Positions 10,585 to 24,440 of a DNA stretch of 64,000 nucleotides are shown one piece after another. The translations under genes were made by a program, and so were the position numbers. The DNA comes from Megalopta genalis. Taxonomy: Eukaryota; Arthropoda; Insecta; Hymenoptera; Halictidae. The notes below the pieces were generated by a model, which saw only the letters and a program-made list of their open reading frames with translations, was not told where the DNA came from and ran no database searches. The stretch covers positions 62,001-126,000 of the forward strand of contig NW_027476799.1 in assembly GCF_051020955.1 (NCBI RefSeq). The letters run 5' to 3'. Positions within the stretch are counted from its first letter, which is position 1, and each line of letters begins with the position of its first letter.

Positions 10585-13500
10585 TAGAAGGCTTATCGTC
10601 AAAGCCATGCGACACAAATGATTTAGCTTCAAATACTTGCGATCTAATTGATATAGCTTCAAATGCAGGCGAAACAAACGAGTTAGCTTCAAATCCAAGC
10701 GAAACAAATGGTTTAGCTTCATATTCTTGCGAAACACATGGTTTAGATTCATATACTTGCGATATAAATGATATAGCTTCAAATGAAGGCGAAACAAACG
10801 AGTTAGCTTCAAATCCAAGCGAAACACATGGTTTAGTTTCAAATCAATGCGAAGTAGAAGGCTTATCCTCAAAGCCATGCGACACAAATGATATAGCTTC
10901 AAATACTTGCGATATAATTGATAAAGCTGCAACTGCATACGAATCAAACGTGTTAGCTTCAAATCCAAGGGAAACACATGATTTTGCCGCAAATTCATGA
11001 TTAACACATGGTTTAGCTTCATATTCTTGCGAAACAAGTGGTTTAGATGCAGATACTTGTGGTAAACATGATTTAGCTTCAACTGCATGCGATACAAACG
11101 AGTTAGTTTCAAATCCATGCGAAACACATGATTTAGCTTCAAATCAAAGCGATGTAAAAGGCTTAGCTTCAAATTAATTGCGAAGTAGTAGACTTATCTT
11201 CAAATCCATGCGAAACAAATGGCTCAGCTTCAAATACTTGTGATATACATAATTTAGCTTTAACTGCATACGAAACAAATGAGTTACTTTCAAATCAACG
11301 CGAAACACATGATTTAGCTTCATAGCAATCGATGTAGAAGGCTTAGCTTCAAATCCAAGCGAATAAAATGGTTTAGCTACAAGTACTTGTGATATACATT
11401 ATTTAGCAACAACTGCAAGCGAAACAAACGAGTAAGCTTCACATCCATGCGAAACACATGATTTAGCTGCAAATCAATGCGATGTAGTAGGTTTACCTTC
11501 AAATCCATGCGAATCAAATGATTTAGTCTCAAATACTTGTGATATGCATCATATAGCTTCAAATGCAGACGAAACAAACGCGTTAGCTTCGAATCCATGC
11601 GAAACGCATGATTTAGCTTCAGATCAGTTCGAAGTAGAAGGTTTAGCTTCAAATCCATGCGAAACAAATGATTGAGCTTCAAACACTTGGGATATAGGTG
11701 ATATAGTATCAAATGCAGACGAAACAAACGAGTTAGCTTCAAAACCAAGCGAAACACATGATTCAGCATCTAATCAATGCGATGTAGAAGCCTTAGCTTC
11801 AAATCCATGCGGAACAAATGATTTAGATTCAAATACTTGCTATATAAGTGATATAGATTCTAATGCAGGCGAAACAAACGAGTTAGCTACTAATCAATGC
11901 GAAACAAATGATTTACCTTCAAATCAATGCGAAGTAGAAGGCTTAGGTTCATCCCCATGCGAAACGATTGATTTAGCTTCACATACTTGTGATATACATG
12001 ATTTAGCTTCAACTGCATGCGAAACAAACGAGTTATCTTCAAATCTATTCGAAACACATCATTTAGCTTCAAATCCATGCGAAACACATTATTGTGCTTC
12101 AAATCAGTGCGAAGTAGAAGGCTCAGCTTCAAATCCATGCGAAACCAATGATTTAGATTAAAATACTTGCGATATAAGTGATATAGTGTCAACTGCAGGC
12201 GAAACAAACGAGTTAGCTACAAATCCACGCAAAAAACATGACTAACGTCAAATCAATGCGATATAGTAGATCTAGCTCCAAATCCATACGAAACACATGA
12301 TTTAGCTGCAAATCAATGCGAAACACATGATTATGCTTCAAGACAATGCCACGTAGAAGGTTTAGCTTCACATCCATGCGACACAAATGATTTAGATTCT
12401 GATACTATCGAAATAAGTGATATAGCTTCAAATGCAGACGAAACAAACCAGTTAGCTTCAAATCCAAGCGAAATACATGATTTAGCTTCATACAAGGAGA
12501 TGTAGAAGGTTTAGCTTCAAATCCAATCGAAACACATGATTTAGATTCAAATCAATGCGATGTAGAATGTTTAGCTTCAAATCCGTGCGAAACAAATGAT
12601 TTAGCTTCAAACACTTGGGACATAAGTGATATATCTTCAAATGCAGGCGAAACAAACGAGTTAGCTTCTAATCCTTGCGAAACACATGATTTAGTTTCAA
12701 ATCACTGCGCATTTGATGTCATAGCTTCAAATTCATGCGAAACAAACGATTTATCTTCAGATACTGGCGATGTAAGTGATATAGCATCAAATGCGGGCGT
12801 AAAGAACGAGTTATCTTCAAATCCATGCGAAACACATTATTTAGGTTCAAAACGAAAGATTTAGATTCAAATACTTGCGAATATAAGTGATATAGCTCCA
12901 AATGCAGGCGAAACAAACGAGTTAGCCTCAAATCCATGAGCAACACATGATTTTTCTTCAAATCAATGCGAAGTAGAAGGCTTAGCTTCAAATACATGAG
13001 AAACAAATGATTTAGCATCAGATACTTGCGATACAAGAGATATAGTTTCAGATGCAGGCAAAACAAGCGAGTTATCTACAAATGCATGCGAAACACATCA
13101 TTTAGCTTCAAATCAATGCGGAGTAGTAGGCTTAGCTTCTAAACCATGCGAAACAAATGATTTAGCTTCAAATACTTGCGATATAAATGAACTAGCTTCA
13201 AATGCAGGCAAAACAAACGAGTTAGCTTCAAATCCATGCGGAAGACATGATTTAGCTTCAAAACAATGCGAAACACATGGTTTAGCTTCATATTCTTGCG
13301 AAACAAATGGCTTTGCTTAATATTCTTGCGAAACAAAATGGTCAGCTTTAAATACTTGTGATATACATGATTTAGGTTCAACTGTATGTGAAATAAACGT
13401 GTTAGCCTCAAATCCAAGCTAAGCAGATGATTTAGCTTCAAATCAATGCGGAGTAGTAGGCTTAGCTTCTAAACCATGCGAAACAAATGATTTAGCTTCA

Positions 13501-14690
13501 AATACTTGCGATATAAATGAACTAGCTTCAAATGCAGGCGAAACAAACGAGTTAGTTTCAAATCCAAGCAAAACACATGGTTTAGTTTCAAATCAATGCG
13601 AAGTAGAAGGCTTAGCTTCACATACATGAGAAACAAATGATTTAGCTTCAGATAATTGCGATATAATTGATAAAGCTTCAAATGCAGGCGAAACAAACGA
13701 GTTAGCTTGAAATCCAAGCGAAACACATGGTTTAGTTTAAAATCAATGCGAAGTAGAAGGCTTATCCTCAAAGCCATGCGACACAAATCGTTTAGCTTCA
13801 AATACTTGCGATATAATTGATAAAGCTTCAAATGCAGGAAAAACAAACGAGTTAGCTTCAAATCCAAGCGAAACAGATGATTTAGTTTCAAATCAATGCG
13901 AAGTAGAAGGCTTAGCTTCAAATCCATGCGACACAAATGATTTAGCTTCAAATACTTGCGATAGAAGTGATATAGCTTCAATGCAGGCGAAACAAACGAG
14001 TAAGCTTCAAAGCCATGCGACACAAATGATTTAGCTTCAAATACTTGCGATATAATTGATAAAGCATCAAATGCAGGCGAAACAAGCGAGTTAGCTTCAA
14101 ATCCAAGCGAAACACATGATTTACCTTCAAACTAATGCGAAGTAGAAGGCTTAGCTTCACATACATGAGAAACAAATGATTTTGCTTCAGATAATTGCGA
14201 TATAATTGATAAAGCTTCAAATGCATGCGAAACAAACAACTTAGCTACAAATCCAAGCGAAACACATGATTTAGTTCCAAATCAATGCAAAGTGGAAGGC
14301 TTATCTTCAAAGCCATGCAACACAAATGATTTAGCTTCAAATACTTGCAATAAAATTGATATAGCATCAAATGCAGGCGAAACAAACGAGTTAGATTCAA
14401 ATCCAAGCAAAACAGATGATTTAGTTTCAAATCAATGCGAAGTAGAAGGCTTAGCTTCAAATCCGTGCGACACAAATGATTTAGCTTCAAATACTTGCGA
14501 TAGAAGTGATATAGCTTCAATGCAGGCGAAACAAACGAGTTAGCTTCAAAGCCATGCGACAGAAATGATTTAGCTTCAAATACTTGCGATATAATTGATA
14601 CAGCATCAAATGCAGGCGAAAAAAACGAGTTAGCTTCAAATCCAAGCGAAACACATGATTTAGTGTCAAATCAATGCGAAGTAGAAGGCT

Positions 14691-15462
14691 TAGCTTCAAA
14701 TCCATGCGAAACAAATGGTTTAGCTTCATATTCTTGCGAAACAAATGGTTTAGCTTCAGATACCTGTGATAAACATGATTTACTTTCAACTGCATGCGAA
14801 ACAATCGCGTCAGCTTCCAATCCAAAGGATACAAATGATTTCCCTTCAAATCAATGCGAAGTTGAAGGTTTAGCTTCAAATCAAAGCGAAATAGAAGGCG
14901 TAGCTTCAAACCAATGCGACACAATTGATTTAGCTTCAAATATTTTGCTATATAATTGATAAAGCTTCAAATGCAGGCGAAACAACGAGTTAGCTTCAAA
15001 TCCAAGCGAAACGCATGATTTAGCTTTAGATCAGTTCGAAGTAGAAGGTTTAGCTTCAAATCCATGCGAAACAAATGATTGAGCTTCAAACACTTGGGAT
15101 ATAGGTGATATAGTATCAAATGCAGACGAAACAAACGAGTTAGCTTCAAATCCATGCGAAACAAATGGTTTAGCTTCATATTCTTGCGAAACAAATGGTT
15201 TAGCTTCAGATACCTGTGATAAACATGATTTACTTTCAACTGCATGCGAAACAATCGCGTCAGCTTCCAATCCAAAGGATACAAATGATTTCCCTTCAAA
15301 TCAATGCGAAGTTGAAGGTGTAGCTTCAAATCAAAGCGAAATAGAAGGCGTAGCTTCAAACCAATGCGACACAATTGATTTAGCTTCAAATATTTTGGTA
15401 TATAATTGATAAAGCTTCAAATGCAGGCGAAACAACGAGTTAGCTTCAAATCCAAGCGAAAC
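14691..15462 (+). repeat. Duplication at 450-bp spacing
   Basis: About 322 bp (14,691-15,012) recurs at 15,141-15,462, separated by about 128 bp of another class. Both halves share rare monomers: one with CCTGTGATAAAC, one with CCAAAGGATAC, and the 31-bp unit with TATTTTG. One visible difference is TATTTTGCTA against TATTTTGGTA. The same arrangement exists at 20,421-21,192 and 34,550-35,321. Confidence 0.88.
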
Positions 15463-15990
15463 ACATGATTTAGTTTCAAATCAATGCGAAGTAGAAGGCT
15501 TAGCTTCAAATCCGTGCGACACAAATGATTTAGCTTCAAATACTTGCGATAGAAGTGATATAGCTTCAAATTCATGCGAAACACATGGTTTAGCTTCTTG
15601 TTCTTGCGACACGAATGGTTTAGATTCTTATAATTGTGATAAACATGATTTAGCTTCAAATGCAGGCGAAACAAACGAGTTACCTTCAAATCCAAGCGAA
15701 ACACATGATTTACCTTCAAATTAATGCAAAGTAGATGGCTTATCTTCAAAGCCATGCGACACACATGATTTAGCTTCAAATACTTGCGATATAATTGATA
15801 TAGCTTCAAATGCAGGCAAAACAAACGAGTTAGCTTCAAATCTGTGCGAAACACATGATTTAGCTTCAAATTCATGCGAAACACATGGTTTAGCTTCATA
15901 TTCTTGCGAAACAAATGGTTTAGATTCAGATACTTGTGATAAACATGATTTAGCTTCAAATGCAGGCGAAACAAACGAGTTAGTTTCAAA

Positions 15991-16012
15991 TCCATGCGAA
16001 ACCCCTTGATTT
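15991..16012 (+). repeat. CCCC scar monomer (copy marker)
   Basis: A class A monomer carries GCGAAACCCCTTGATTTAG, one base longer than normal. It also occurs at 21,721-21,742 and 35,850-35,871. It lies inside a 181-bp segment that is absent from the related copy near 1,890, so it marks block ancestry. Confidence 0.8.
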
Positions 16013-16380
16013 AGCTTCAAATCCATGCGAAACACATGATTTAGTTTCAAATCAATGCGAAACACATGGTTTAGCTTCATATTCTTGCGAAACAAATGGT
16101 TTAGATTCAGATACTTGTGATAAACATGATTTAGCTTCAAATGCAGGCGAAACAAACGAGTTAGTTTCAAATCCACGTGAAACACAAGATTTACCTTCAA
16201 ATCCATGCGAAACACATGTTTTAGTTACAAATCAATGCGAAGTAGTAGGCATAGCATCATATCCATGCGAAGCAAATGATTTAGTTTCACATACTTGCGA
16301 TATAAATGATATAGCTTCAAATGCAGGCGAAACAAACGAGTTAGCTTCAAATCCAAGCGAAACACATGATTTACCTTCAA

Positions 16381-18210
16381 ATTAATGCAAAGTGGAAGGC
16401 TTATCCTCAAAGTCATGCGACACAAATGATTCAGATTCAAATACTTGCGATATAATTGATATAGCTTCAAATGCAGGCGAAACAAACGAGTTAGCTTCAA
16501 ATCCAAGCGAAACACATGGTTTAGCTTCATATTCTTGCGAAACAAATGGTTTAGCTTCATATATTTGCGATATAAATGATGTAGCTTCAAATACATGCGA
16601 AACAAACGAGTTACTTTCAAATCCAAGCGAAACACATGATTTAGTTTCAAATCAATGCGAAGCAGAAGGCTTAGCTTCAAATCTGTGCGAAACACATGAT
16701 TTAGCTTCAAATCCATGCGAACCACACGATTTAGTTTCAAATCAATGCGAAGCAGAAGGCTTAGCTTCAAATCCATGCGAAACAAATGATTTAGTTTCAC
16801 ATACTTGCGATATAAATGATATAGCTTCAAATGCAGGCGAAACAAACGAGTTAGCTTCAAATCCAAGCGAAACACATGATTTAGTTACAAATCAATGCGA
16901 AGTAGAAGGTTTAGCTTCAAATCCAAGCGAAACACATGATTTACCTTCAAATTAATGCAAAGTGGAAGGCTTATCCTCAAAGCCATGCGACACAAATGAT
17001 TCAGATTCAAATACTTGCGATATAATTGATATAGCTTCAAATGCAGGCGAAACAAACGAGTTAGCTTCAAATCCAAGCGAAACACATGGTTTAGCTTCAT
17101 ATTCTTGCGAAACAAATGGTTTAGCTTCATATATTTGCGATATAAATGATGTAGCTTCAAATACATGCGAAACAAACGAGTTACTTTCAAATCCAAGCGA
17201 AACACATGATTTAGTTTCAAATCAATGCGAAGCAGAAGGCTTAGCTTCAAATCTGTGCGAAACACATGATTTAGCTTCAAATCCATGCGAACCACACGAT
17301 TTAGTTTCAAATCAATGTGAAGTAGAAGGCTTAGCTTCAAATCCATGCGAAACACATGATTTAGATTCAAATCAATGCGAAGCAGAAGGCTTAGCTTCAA
17401 ATCCATGCGAAACAAATGATTTAGTTTCACATACTTGCGATATAAATGATATAGCTTCAAATGCAGGCGAAACAAACGAGTTAGCTTCAAATCCAAGCGA
17501 AACACATGATTTAGTTACAAATCAATGCGAAGTAGAAGGTTTAGCTTCAAATCCAAGCGAAACACATGATTTACCTTCAAATTAATGCAAAGTGGAAGGC
17601 TTATCCTCAAAGCCATGCGACACAAATGATTCAGATTCAAATACTTGCGATATAATTGATATAGCTTCAAATGCAGGCGAAACAAACGAGTTAGCTTCAA
17701 ATCCAAGCGAAACACATGGTTTAGCTTCATATTCTTGCGAAACAAATGGTTTAGCTTCATATATTTGCGATATAAATGATGTAGCTTCAAATACATGCGA
17801 AACAAACGAGTTACTTTCAAATCCAAGCGAAACACATGATTTAGTTTCAAATCAATGCGAAGCAGAAGGCTTAGCTTCAAATCTGTGCGAAACACATGAT
17901 TTAGCTTCAAATCCATGCGAACCACACGATTTAGTTTCAAATCAATGTGAAGTAGAAGGCTTAGCTTCAAATCCATGCGAAACACATGATTTAGATTCAA
18001 ATCAATGCGAAGCAGAAGGCTTAGCTTCAAATCCATGCGAAACAAATGATTTAGTTTCACATACTTGCGATATAAATGATATAGCTTCAAATGCAGGCGA
18101 AACAAACGAGTTAGCTTCAAATCCAAGCGAAACACATGATTTAGTTACAAATCAATGCGAAGTAGAAGGTTTATCTTCAAATCCAAGCGAAACACATGAT
18201 TTACCTTCAA
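16381..18210 (+). repeat. 630-bp higher-order repeat, three tandem copies (first is 570 bp)
   Basis: Copies start at 16,381, 16,951 and 17,581. The first lacks exactly two monomers (60 bp) and carries a distinctive AAGTCATGCG variant. The next two are almost identical to each other and to the copies at 2.2-3.5 kb. Copy number differs from the other loci, as expected for unequal exchange. Confidence 0.9.
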
Positions 18211-20280
18211 ATTAATGCAAAGTGGAAGGCTTATCCTCAAAGCCATGCCACACAAATGATTTAGCTTCAAATACTTGCCATATAATTGATATAGCTTCAA
18301 ATGCAGGCAAAACAAACGAGTTAGCTTCAAATCTGTGCGAAATACATGATTTAGCTTCAAATTCGTGCGAAACACATGGTTTAGCTTCGTATTCTTGCGA
18401 AACAAATGGTTTAGATTCAGATAATTGTGATAAACATGATTTAACTTCAAATGCAGGCGAAACAATCGAGTTACCTTCAAATCCAAGCGAAACACATGAT
18501 TTACCTTCAAATTAATGCAAAGTAGAAGCCTTAGCTTCAAAGCCATGCGACACAAATGATTTAGCTTCAAATACTTGCGATATAATTGATATAGCTTCAA
18601 ATGCAGGCGAAACAAACGAGTTAGCTTCAAATCCAAGCGAAACACATGATTTACCTTCAAATTAATGCGAAGTAGAAGGCTTATCCTCAAAGCCATGCGA
18701 CACAAATGATTTAGCTTCAAATACTTGCGATACAATTCATATAGCTTCAAATGCATGCGAAACAAACGAGTTTGCTTCAAATCCAAGCGAAACACATGAT
18801 TTAGTTCCAAATCAATGCGAAGTAGAAGGCTTATCCTCAAAGCCATGCGACACAAATGATTCTGCTTCAAATACTTGCTATATGATTGATTTAGCTTCAA
18901 ATGCATGCGAAACAAACGAGGGAGCTTCAAGTCTATGCGAAACACATGATTTAGCTTCAAATCCAAGCGACACACATGGTTTAGTTTCATATTCTTGCAA
19001 AACAAATGGTTTAGCTTCATATACTTGTGATAAACTTGCTTTAGCTTCAACCGCATGCGAAACAAACGAGTTAGTTTTAAAACCAAGCGAAACACATGAT
19101 TTAGCTTCAAAGCAATGCGAAGTAGAAGGCTTAGCTTCATATCCATGCGAATCAAATGACTTAGCTTCAAATACTTGCGATATAAGTGATATAGCTTCAA
19201 ATGCAGGCGAAACAAACGAGTTAGCTTCAAATCCAAGCGAAACACATGATTTACCTTCAAATCAATGCGATGCACATGGTTTAGCTTCATATTCTTGCGA
19301 AACAAGTGGTTTAGCTTCAGATACTTGTGATAAACATGATTTAGCTTCAACTGCATGCGAAACAAACGCGTTAGTTTAAAATGCAAGAGAAACACATGAT
19401 TTAGCTTCAAATCTATGCGAAGTAGAAGGCTTAGATTCAAAGCCATGCGACACAAATGATTTAGCTTCAAATACTTGCGATATAAATGATATAACTTCAA
19501 ATGCAGGCAAAACAAACGAGTTAGTTTCAAATCCATGCGGAACACATGATTTAGCTTCAAATTAATGCGATGCACATGGTTTAGCTTCATATTCTTGCGA
19601 AACAAGTGGTTTAGCTTCAGATACTTGTGATAAACATGATTTAGCTTCAACTGCATGCGAAACAAACGCGTTAGTTTAAAATGCAAGAGAAACACATGAT
19701 TTAGCTTCAAATCAATGCGAAGTAGAAGGCTTAGATTCAAATCCATACGATACGAATGATGTAGCTTCAAATACTTGCGGTATAAATGAAGTAGCTTCAA
19801 ATGCAGGCGAAAAAAACGAGTTAACTTCAAATCCAAGAGAAACACATGATTTAGCTTCATATCGATGCGAAACACATTGTTTAGCTTCATATTCTTTCGA
19901 AACAAATGGGTTATCTTCAAATACTTGTGATATTCATGATTTAACTTCGACTGCATGCGAAACAAACGAGATGACTTCAAATCCATACGAAACACATGGT
20001 TTATTTTCAAATCAATGCGAAGTAGAAGGCTTATCCTCAAAGCCATGCGACACAAATCGTTTAGCTTCAAATACTTGCGATATAATTGATAAAGCTTCAA
20101 ATGCAGGAAAAACAAACGAGTTAGCTTCAAATCCAAGCGAAACAGATGATTTAGTTTCAAATCAATGCGAAGGAGAAGGCTTAGCTTCAAATCCGTGCGA
20201 CACAAATGATTTAGCTTCAAATACTTGCGATAGAAGTGATATAGCTTCAATGCAGGCGAAACAAACGAGTTAGCTTCAAA
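18210..20280 (+). repeat. Block c, copy 2
   Basis: This matches 40,440-42,500 at a constant offset of 22,229 with no net indel over 2 kb, and 3,480-5,395 except for one missing 150-bp pentamer there. It contains the TCA-to-TAA monomers near 19,375 and 19,675. Confidence 0.88.
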
Positions 20281-22170
20281 GCCATGCGACAGAAATGATT
20301 TAGCTTCAAATACTTGCGATATAATTGATACAGCATCAAATGCAGGCGAAAAAAACGAGTTAGCTTCAAATCCAAGCGAAACACATGATTTAGTGTCAAA
20401 TCAATGCGAAGTAGAAGGCTTATCTTCAAATCCATGCGAAACAAATGGTTTAGCTTCATATTCTTGCGAAACAAATGGTTTAGCTTCAGATACCTGTGAT
20501 AAACATGATTTACTTTCAACTGCATGCGAAACAATCGCGTCAGCTTCCAATCCAAAGGATACAAATGATTTCCCTTCAAATCAATGCGAAGTTGAAGGTT
20601 TAGCTTCAAATCAAAGCGAAATAGAAGGCGTAGCTTCAAACCAATGCGACACAATTGATTTAGCTTCAAATATTTTGCTATATAATTGATAAAGCTTCAA
20701 ATGCAGGCGAAACAACGAGTTAGCTTCAAATCCAAGCGAAACGCATGATTTAGCTTTAGATCAGTTCGAAGTAGAAGGTTTAGCTTCAAATCCATGCGAA
20801 ACAAATGATTGAGCTTCAAACACTTGGGATATAGGTGATATAGTATCAAATGCAGACGAAACAAACGAGTTAGCTTCAAATCCATGCGAAACAAATGGTT
20901 TAGCTTCATATTCTTGCGAAACAAATGGTTTAGCTTCAGATACCTGTGATAAACATGATTTACTTTCAACTGCATGCGAAACAATCGCGTCAGCTTCCAA
21001 TCCAAAGGATACAAATGATTTCCCTTCAAATCAATGCGAAGTTGAAGGTGTAGCTTCAAATCAAAGCGAAATAGAAGGCGTAGCTTCAAACCAATGCGAC
21101 ACAATTGATTTAGCTTCAAATATTTTGGTATATAATTGATAAAGCTTCAAATGCAGGCGAAACAACGAGTTAGCTTCAAATCCAAGCGAAACACATGATT
21201 TAGTTTCAAATCAATGCGAAGTAGAAGGCTTAGCTTCAAATCCGTGCGACACAAATGATTTAGCTTCAAATACTTGCGATAGAAGTGATATAGCTTCAAA
21301 TTCATGCGAAACACATGGTTTAGCTTCTTGTTCTTGCGACACGAATGGTTTAGATTCTTATAATTGTGATAAACATGATTTAGCTTCAAATGCAGGCGAA
21401 ACAAACGAGTTACCTTCAAATCCAAGCGAAACACATGATTTACCTTCAAATTAATGCAAAGTAGATGGCTTATCTTCAAAGCCATGCGACACACATGATT
21501 TAGCTTCAAATACTTGCGATATAATTGATATAGCTTCAAATGCAGGCAAAACAAACGAGTTAGCTTCAAATCTGTGCGAAACACATGATTTAGCTTCAAA
21601 TTCATGCGAAACACATGGTTTAGCTTCATATTCTTGCGAAACAAATGGTTTAGATTCAGATACTTGTGATAAACATGATTTAGCTTCAAATGCAGGCGAA
21701 ACAAACGAGTTAGTTTCAAATCCATGCGAAACCCCTTGATTTAGCTTCAAATCCATGCGAAACACATGATTTAGTTTCAAATCAATGCGAAACACATGGT
21801 TTAGCTTCATATTCTTGCGAAACAAATGGTTTAGATTCAGATACTTGTGATAAACATGATTTAGCTTCAAATGCAGGCGAAACAAACGAGTTAGTTTCAA
21901 ATCCACGTGAAACACAAGATTTACCTTCAAATCCATGCGAAACACATGTTTTAGTTACAAATCAATGCGAAGTAGTAGGCATAGCATCATATCCATGCGA
22001 AGCAAATGATTTAGTTTCACATACTTGCGATATAAATGATATAGCTTCAAATGCAGGCGAAACAAACGAGTTAGCTTCAAATCCAAGCGAAACACATGAT
22101 TTACCTTCAAATTAATGCAAAGTGGAAGGCTTATCCTCAAAGTCATGCGACACAAATGATTCAGATTCAA
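20185..22170 (+). repeat. 2-kb block m-n-o, copy 2
   Basis: This follows block c directly, whereas copy 1 follows 14-kb-type sequence, so the block has been relocated or the array recombined. The right end is a chimeric junction near 22,165. Confidence 0.87.
20421..21192 (+). repeat. Duplication at 450-bp spacing, second locus
   Basis: Same structure and same TATTTTGCTA/TATTTTGGTA difference between the halves as at 14,691-15,462. The internal duplication therefore predates the copying of the block. Confidence 0.87.
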
Positions 22171-22180
22171 ATCCAAGCGA
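22155..22180 (+). repeat. Chimeric in-register junction
   Basis: The sequence left of here matches 16.4 kb (including the AAGTCATGCG variant) at offset 5,730. To the right it matches 18,961 onward at offset 3,210. The difference is 2,520 bp, exactly 84 monomers, as expected for unequal crossing-over between aligned monomers. Confidence 0.8.
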
Positions 22181-24440
22181 CACACATGGTTTAGTTTCAT
22201 ATTCTTGCAAAACAAATGGTTTAGCTTCATATACTTGTGATAAACTTGCTTTAGCTTCAACCGCATGCGAAACAAACGAGTTAGTTTTAAAACCAAGCGA
22301 AACACATGATTTAGCTTCAAAGCAATGCGAAGTAGAAGGCTTAGCTTCATATCCATGCGAATCAAATGACTTAGCTTCAAATACTTGCGATATAAGTGAT
22401 ATAGCTTCAAATGCAGGCGAAACAAACGAGTTAGCTTCAAATCCAAGCGAAACACATGATTTACCTTCAAATCAATGCGATGCACATGGTTTAGCTTCAT
22501 ATTCTTGCGAAACAAGTGGTTTAGCTTCAGATACTTGTGATAAACATGATTTAGCTTCAACTGCATGCGAAACAAACGCGTTAGTTTAAAATGCAAGAGA
22601 AACACATGATTTAGCTTCAAATCTATGCGAAGTAGAAGGCTTAGATTCAAAGCCATGCGACACAAATGATTTAGCTTCAAATACTTGCGATATAAATGAT
22701 ATAACTTCAAATGCAGGCAAAACAAACGAGTTAGTTTCAAATCCATGCGGAACACATGATTTAGCTTCAAATTAATGCGATGCACATGGTTTAGCTTCAT
22801 ATTCTTGCGAAACAAGTGGTTTAGCTTCAGATACTTGTGATAAACATGATTTAGCTTCAACTGCATGCGAAACAAACGCGTTAGTTTAAAATGCAAGAGA
22901 AACACATGATTTAGCTTCAAATCAATGCGAAGTAGAAGGCTTAGATTCAAATCCATACGATACGAATGATGTAGCTTCAAATACTTGCGGTATAAATGAA
23001 GTAGCTTCAAATGCAGGCGAAAAAAACGAGTTAACTTCAAATCCAAGAGAAACACATGATTTAGCTTCATATCGATGCGAAACACATTGTTTAGCTTCAT
23101 ATTCTTTCGAAACAAATGGGTTATCTTCAAATACTTGTGATATTCATGATTTAACTTCGACTGCATGCGAAACAAACGAGATGACTTCAAATCCATACGA
23201 AACACATGGTTTATTTTCAAATCAATGCGAAGTAGAAGGCTTATCCTCAAAGCCATGCGACACAAATCGTTTAGCTTCAAATACTTGCGATATAATTGAT
23301 AAAGCTTCAAATGCAGGAAAAACAAACGAGTTAGCTTCAAATCCAAGCGAAACAGATGATTTAGTTTCAAATCAATGCGAAGGAGAAGGCTTAGCTTCAA
23401 ATCCAAGCGAAACACATGATTTACCTTCAAATCAATGCGATGCACATGGTTTCGCTTCATATTCTTGCGAAACAAGTGGTTTAGCTTCAGATACTTGTGA
23501 TAAACATGATTTAGCTTCAACTGCATGCGAAACAAACGCGTTAGTTTAAAATGCAAGAGAAACACATGATTTAGCTTCAAATCTATGCGAAGTAGAAGGC
23601 TTAGATTCAAAGCCATGCGACACAAATGATTTAGCTTCAAATACTTGCGATATAAATGATATAACTTCAAATGCAGGCAAAACAAACGAGTTAGTTTCAA
23701 ATCCATGCGGAACACATGATTTAGCTTCAAATCAATGCGATGCACATGGTTTAGCTTCATATTCTTGCGAAACAAGTGGTTTAGCTTCAGATACTTGTGA
23801 TAAACATGATTTAGCTTCAACTGCATGCGAAACAAACGCGTTAGTTTAAAATGCAAGAGAAACACATGATTTAGCTTCAAATCAATGCGAAGTAGAAGGC
23901 TTAGATTCAAATCCATACGATACGAATGATGTAGCTTCAAATACTTGCGGTATAAATGAAGTAGCTTCAAATGCAGGCGAAAAAAACGAGTTAACTTCAA
24001 ATCCAAGAGAAACACATGATTTAGCTTCATATCGATGCGAAACACATTGTTTAGCTTCATATTCTTTCGAAACAAATGGGTTATCTTCAAATACTTGTGA
24101 TATTCATGATTTAACTTCGACTGCATGCGAAACAAACGAGATGACTTCAAATCCATACGAAACACATGGTTTATTTTCAAATCAATGCGAAGTAGAAGGC
24201 TTATCCTCAAAGCCATGCGACACAAATCGTTTAGCTTCAAATACTTGCGATATAATTGATAAAGCTTCAAATGCAGGAAAAACAAACGAGTTAGCTTCAA
24301 ATCCAAGCGAAACAGATGATTTAGTTTCAAATCAATGCGAAGGAGAAGGCTTAGCTTCAAATCCATGCGACACAAATGATTTAGCTTCAAATACTTGCGA
24401 TAGAAGTGATATAGCTTCAATGCAGGCGAAACAAACGAGT
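22170..24440 (+). repeat. Block c, copy 3, truncated left and internally duplicated
   Basis: It starts in the middle of block c (equivalent to about 18,960) because of the junction at 22,165. It then contains a 960-bp tandem duplication. The end is equivalent to about 20,240 and about 42,500. Confidence 0.87.
22441..24360 (+). repeat. 960-bp tandem duplication (32 monomers)
   Basis: 22,441-23,400 recurs at 23,401-24,360. I saw only two differences: TTAGCTTCAT at 22,491 against TTCGCTTCAT at 23,451, and ATTAATGCGA at 22,771 against ATCAATGCGA at 23,731. The spacing is exactly 32 monomers, so the exchange was in register. The other block c copies lack this duplication. Confidence 0.9.

Larger units (their letters stand above)
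14455..16440 (+). repeat. 2-kb block m-n-o, copy 1
   Basis: This is repeated at 20,185-22,170 (offset 5,730, no net indel) and about 34,314-36,299 (offset 19,859). It contains a 450-bp-offset duplication and a CCCC scar near 16,002. Seen differences between copies are single bases (GGCTTAGC here, GGCTTATC near 20,418). Confidence 0.88.
7400..18800 (+). repeat. 11.4-kb segmental block, copy 1
   Basis: The block matches 27,050-38,620 almost base for base. The offset is 19,649 up to about 11,880, then 19,859, then 19,919 after the 570-bp unit. The steps correspond to 210 bp (seven monomers present only at about 31,520-31,740) and 60 bp (two monomers). Private small indels, such as TCATATCAATCGAAG near 9,032 and the truncated monomer near 10,555, are shared with the copy, so the block was duplicated after they arose. 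Confidence 0.9.
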
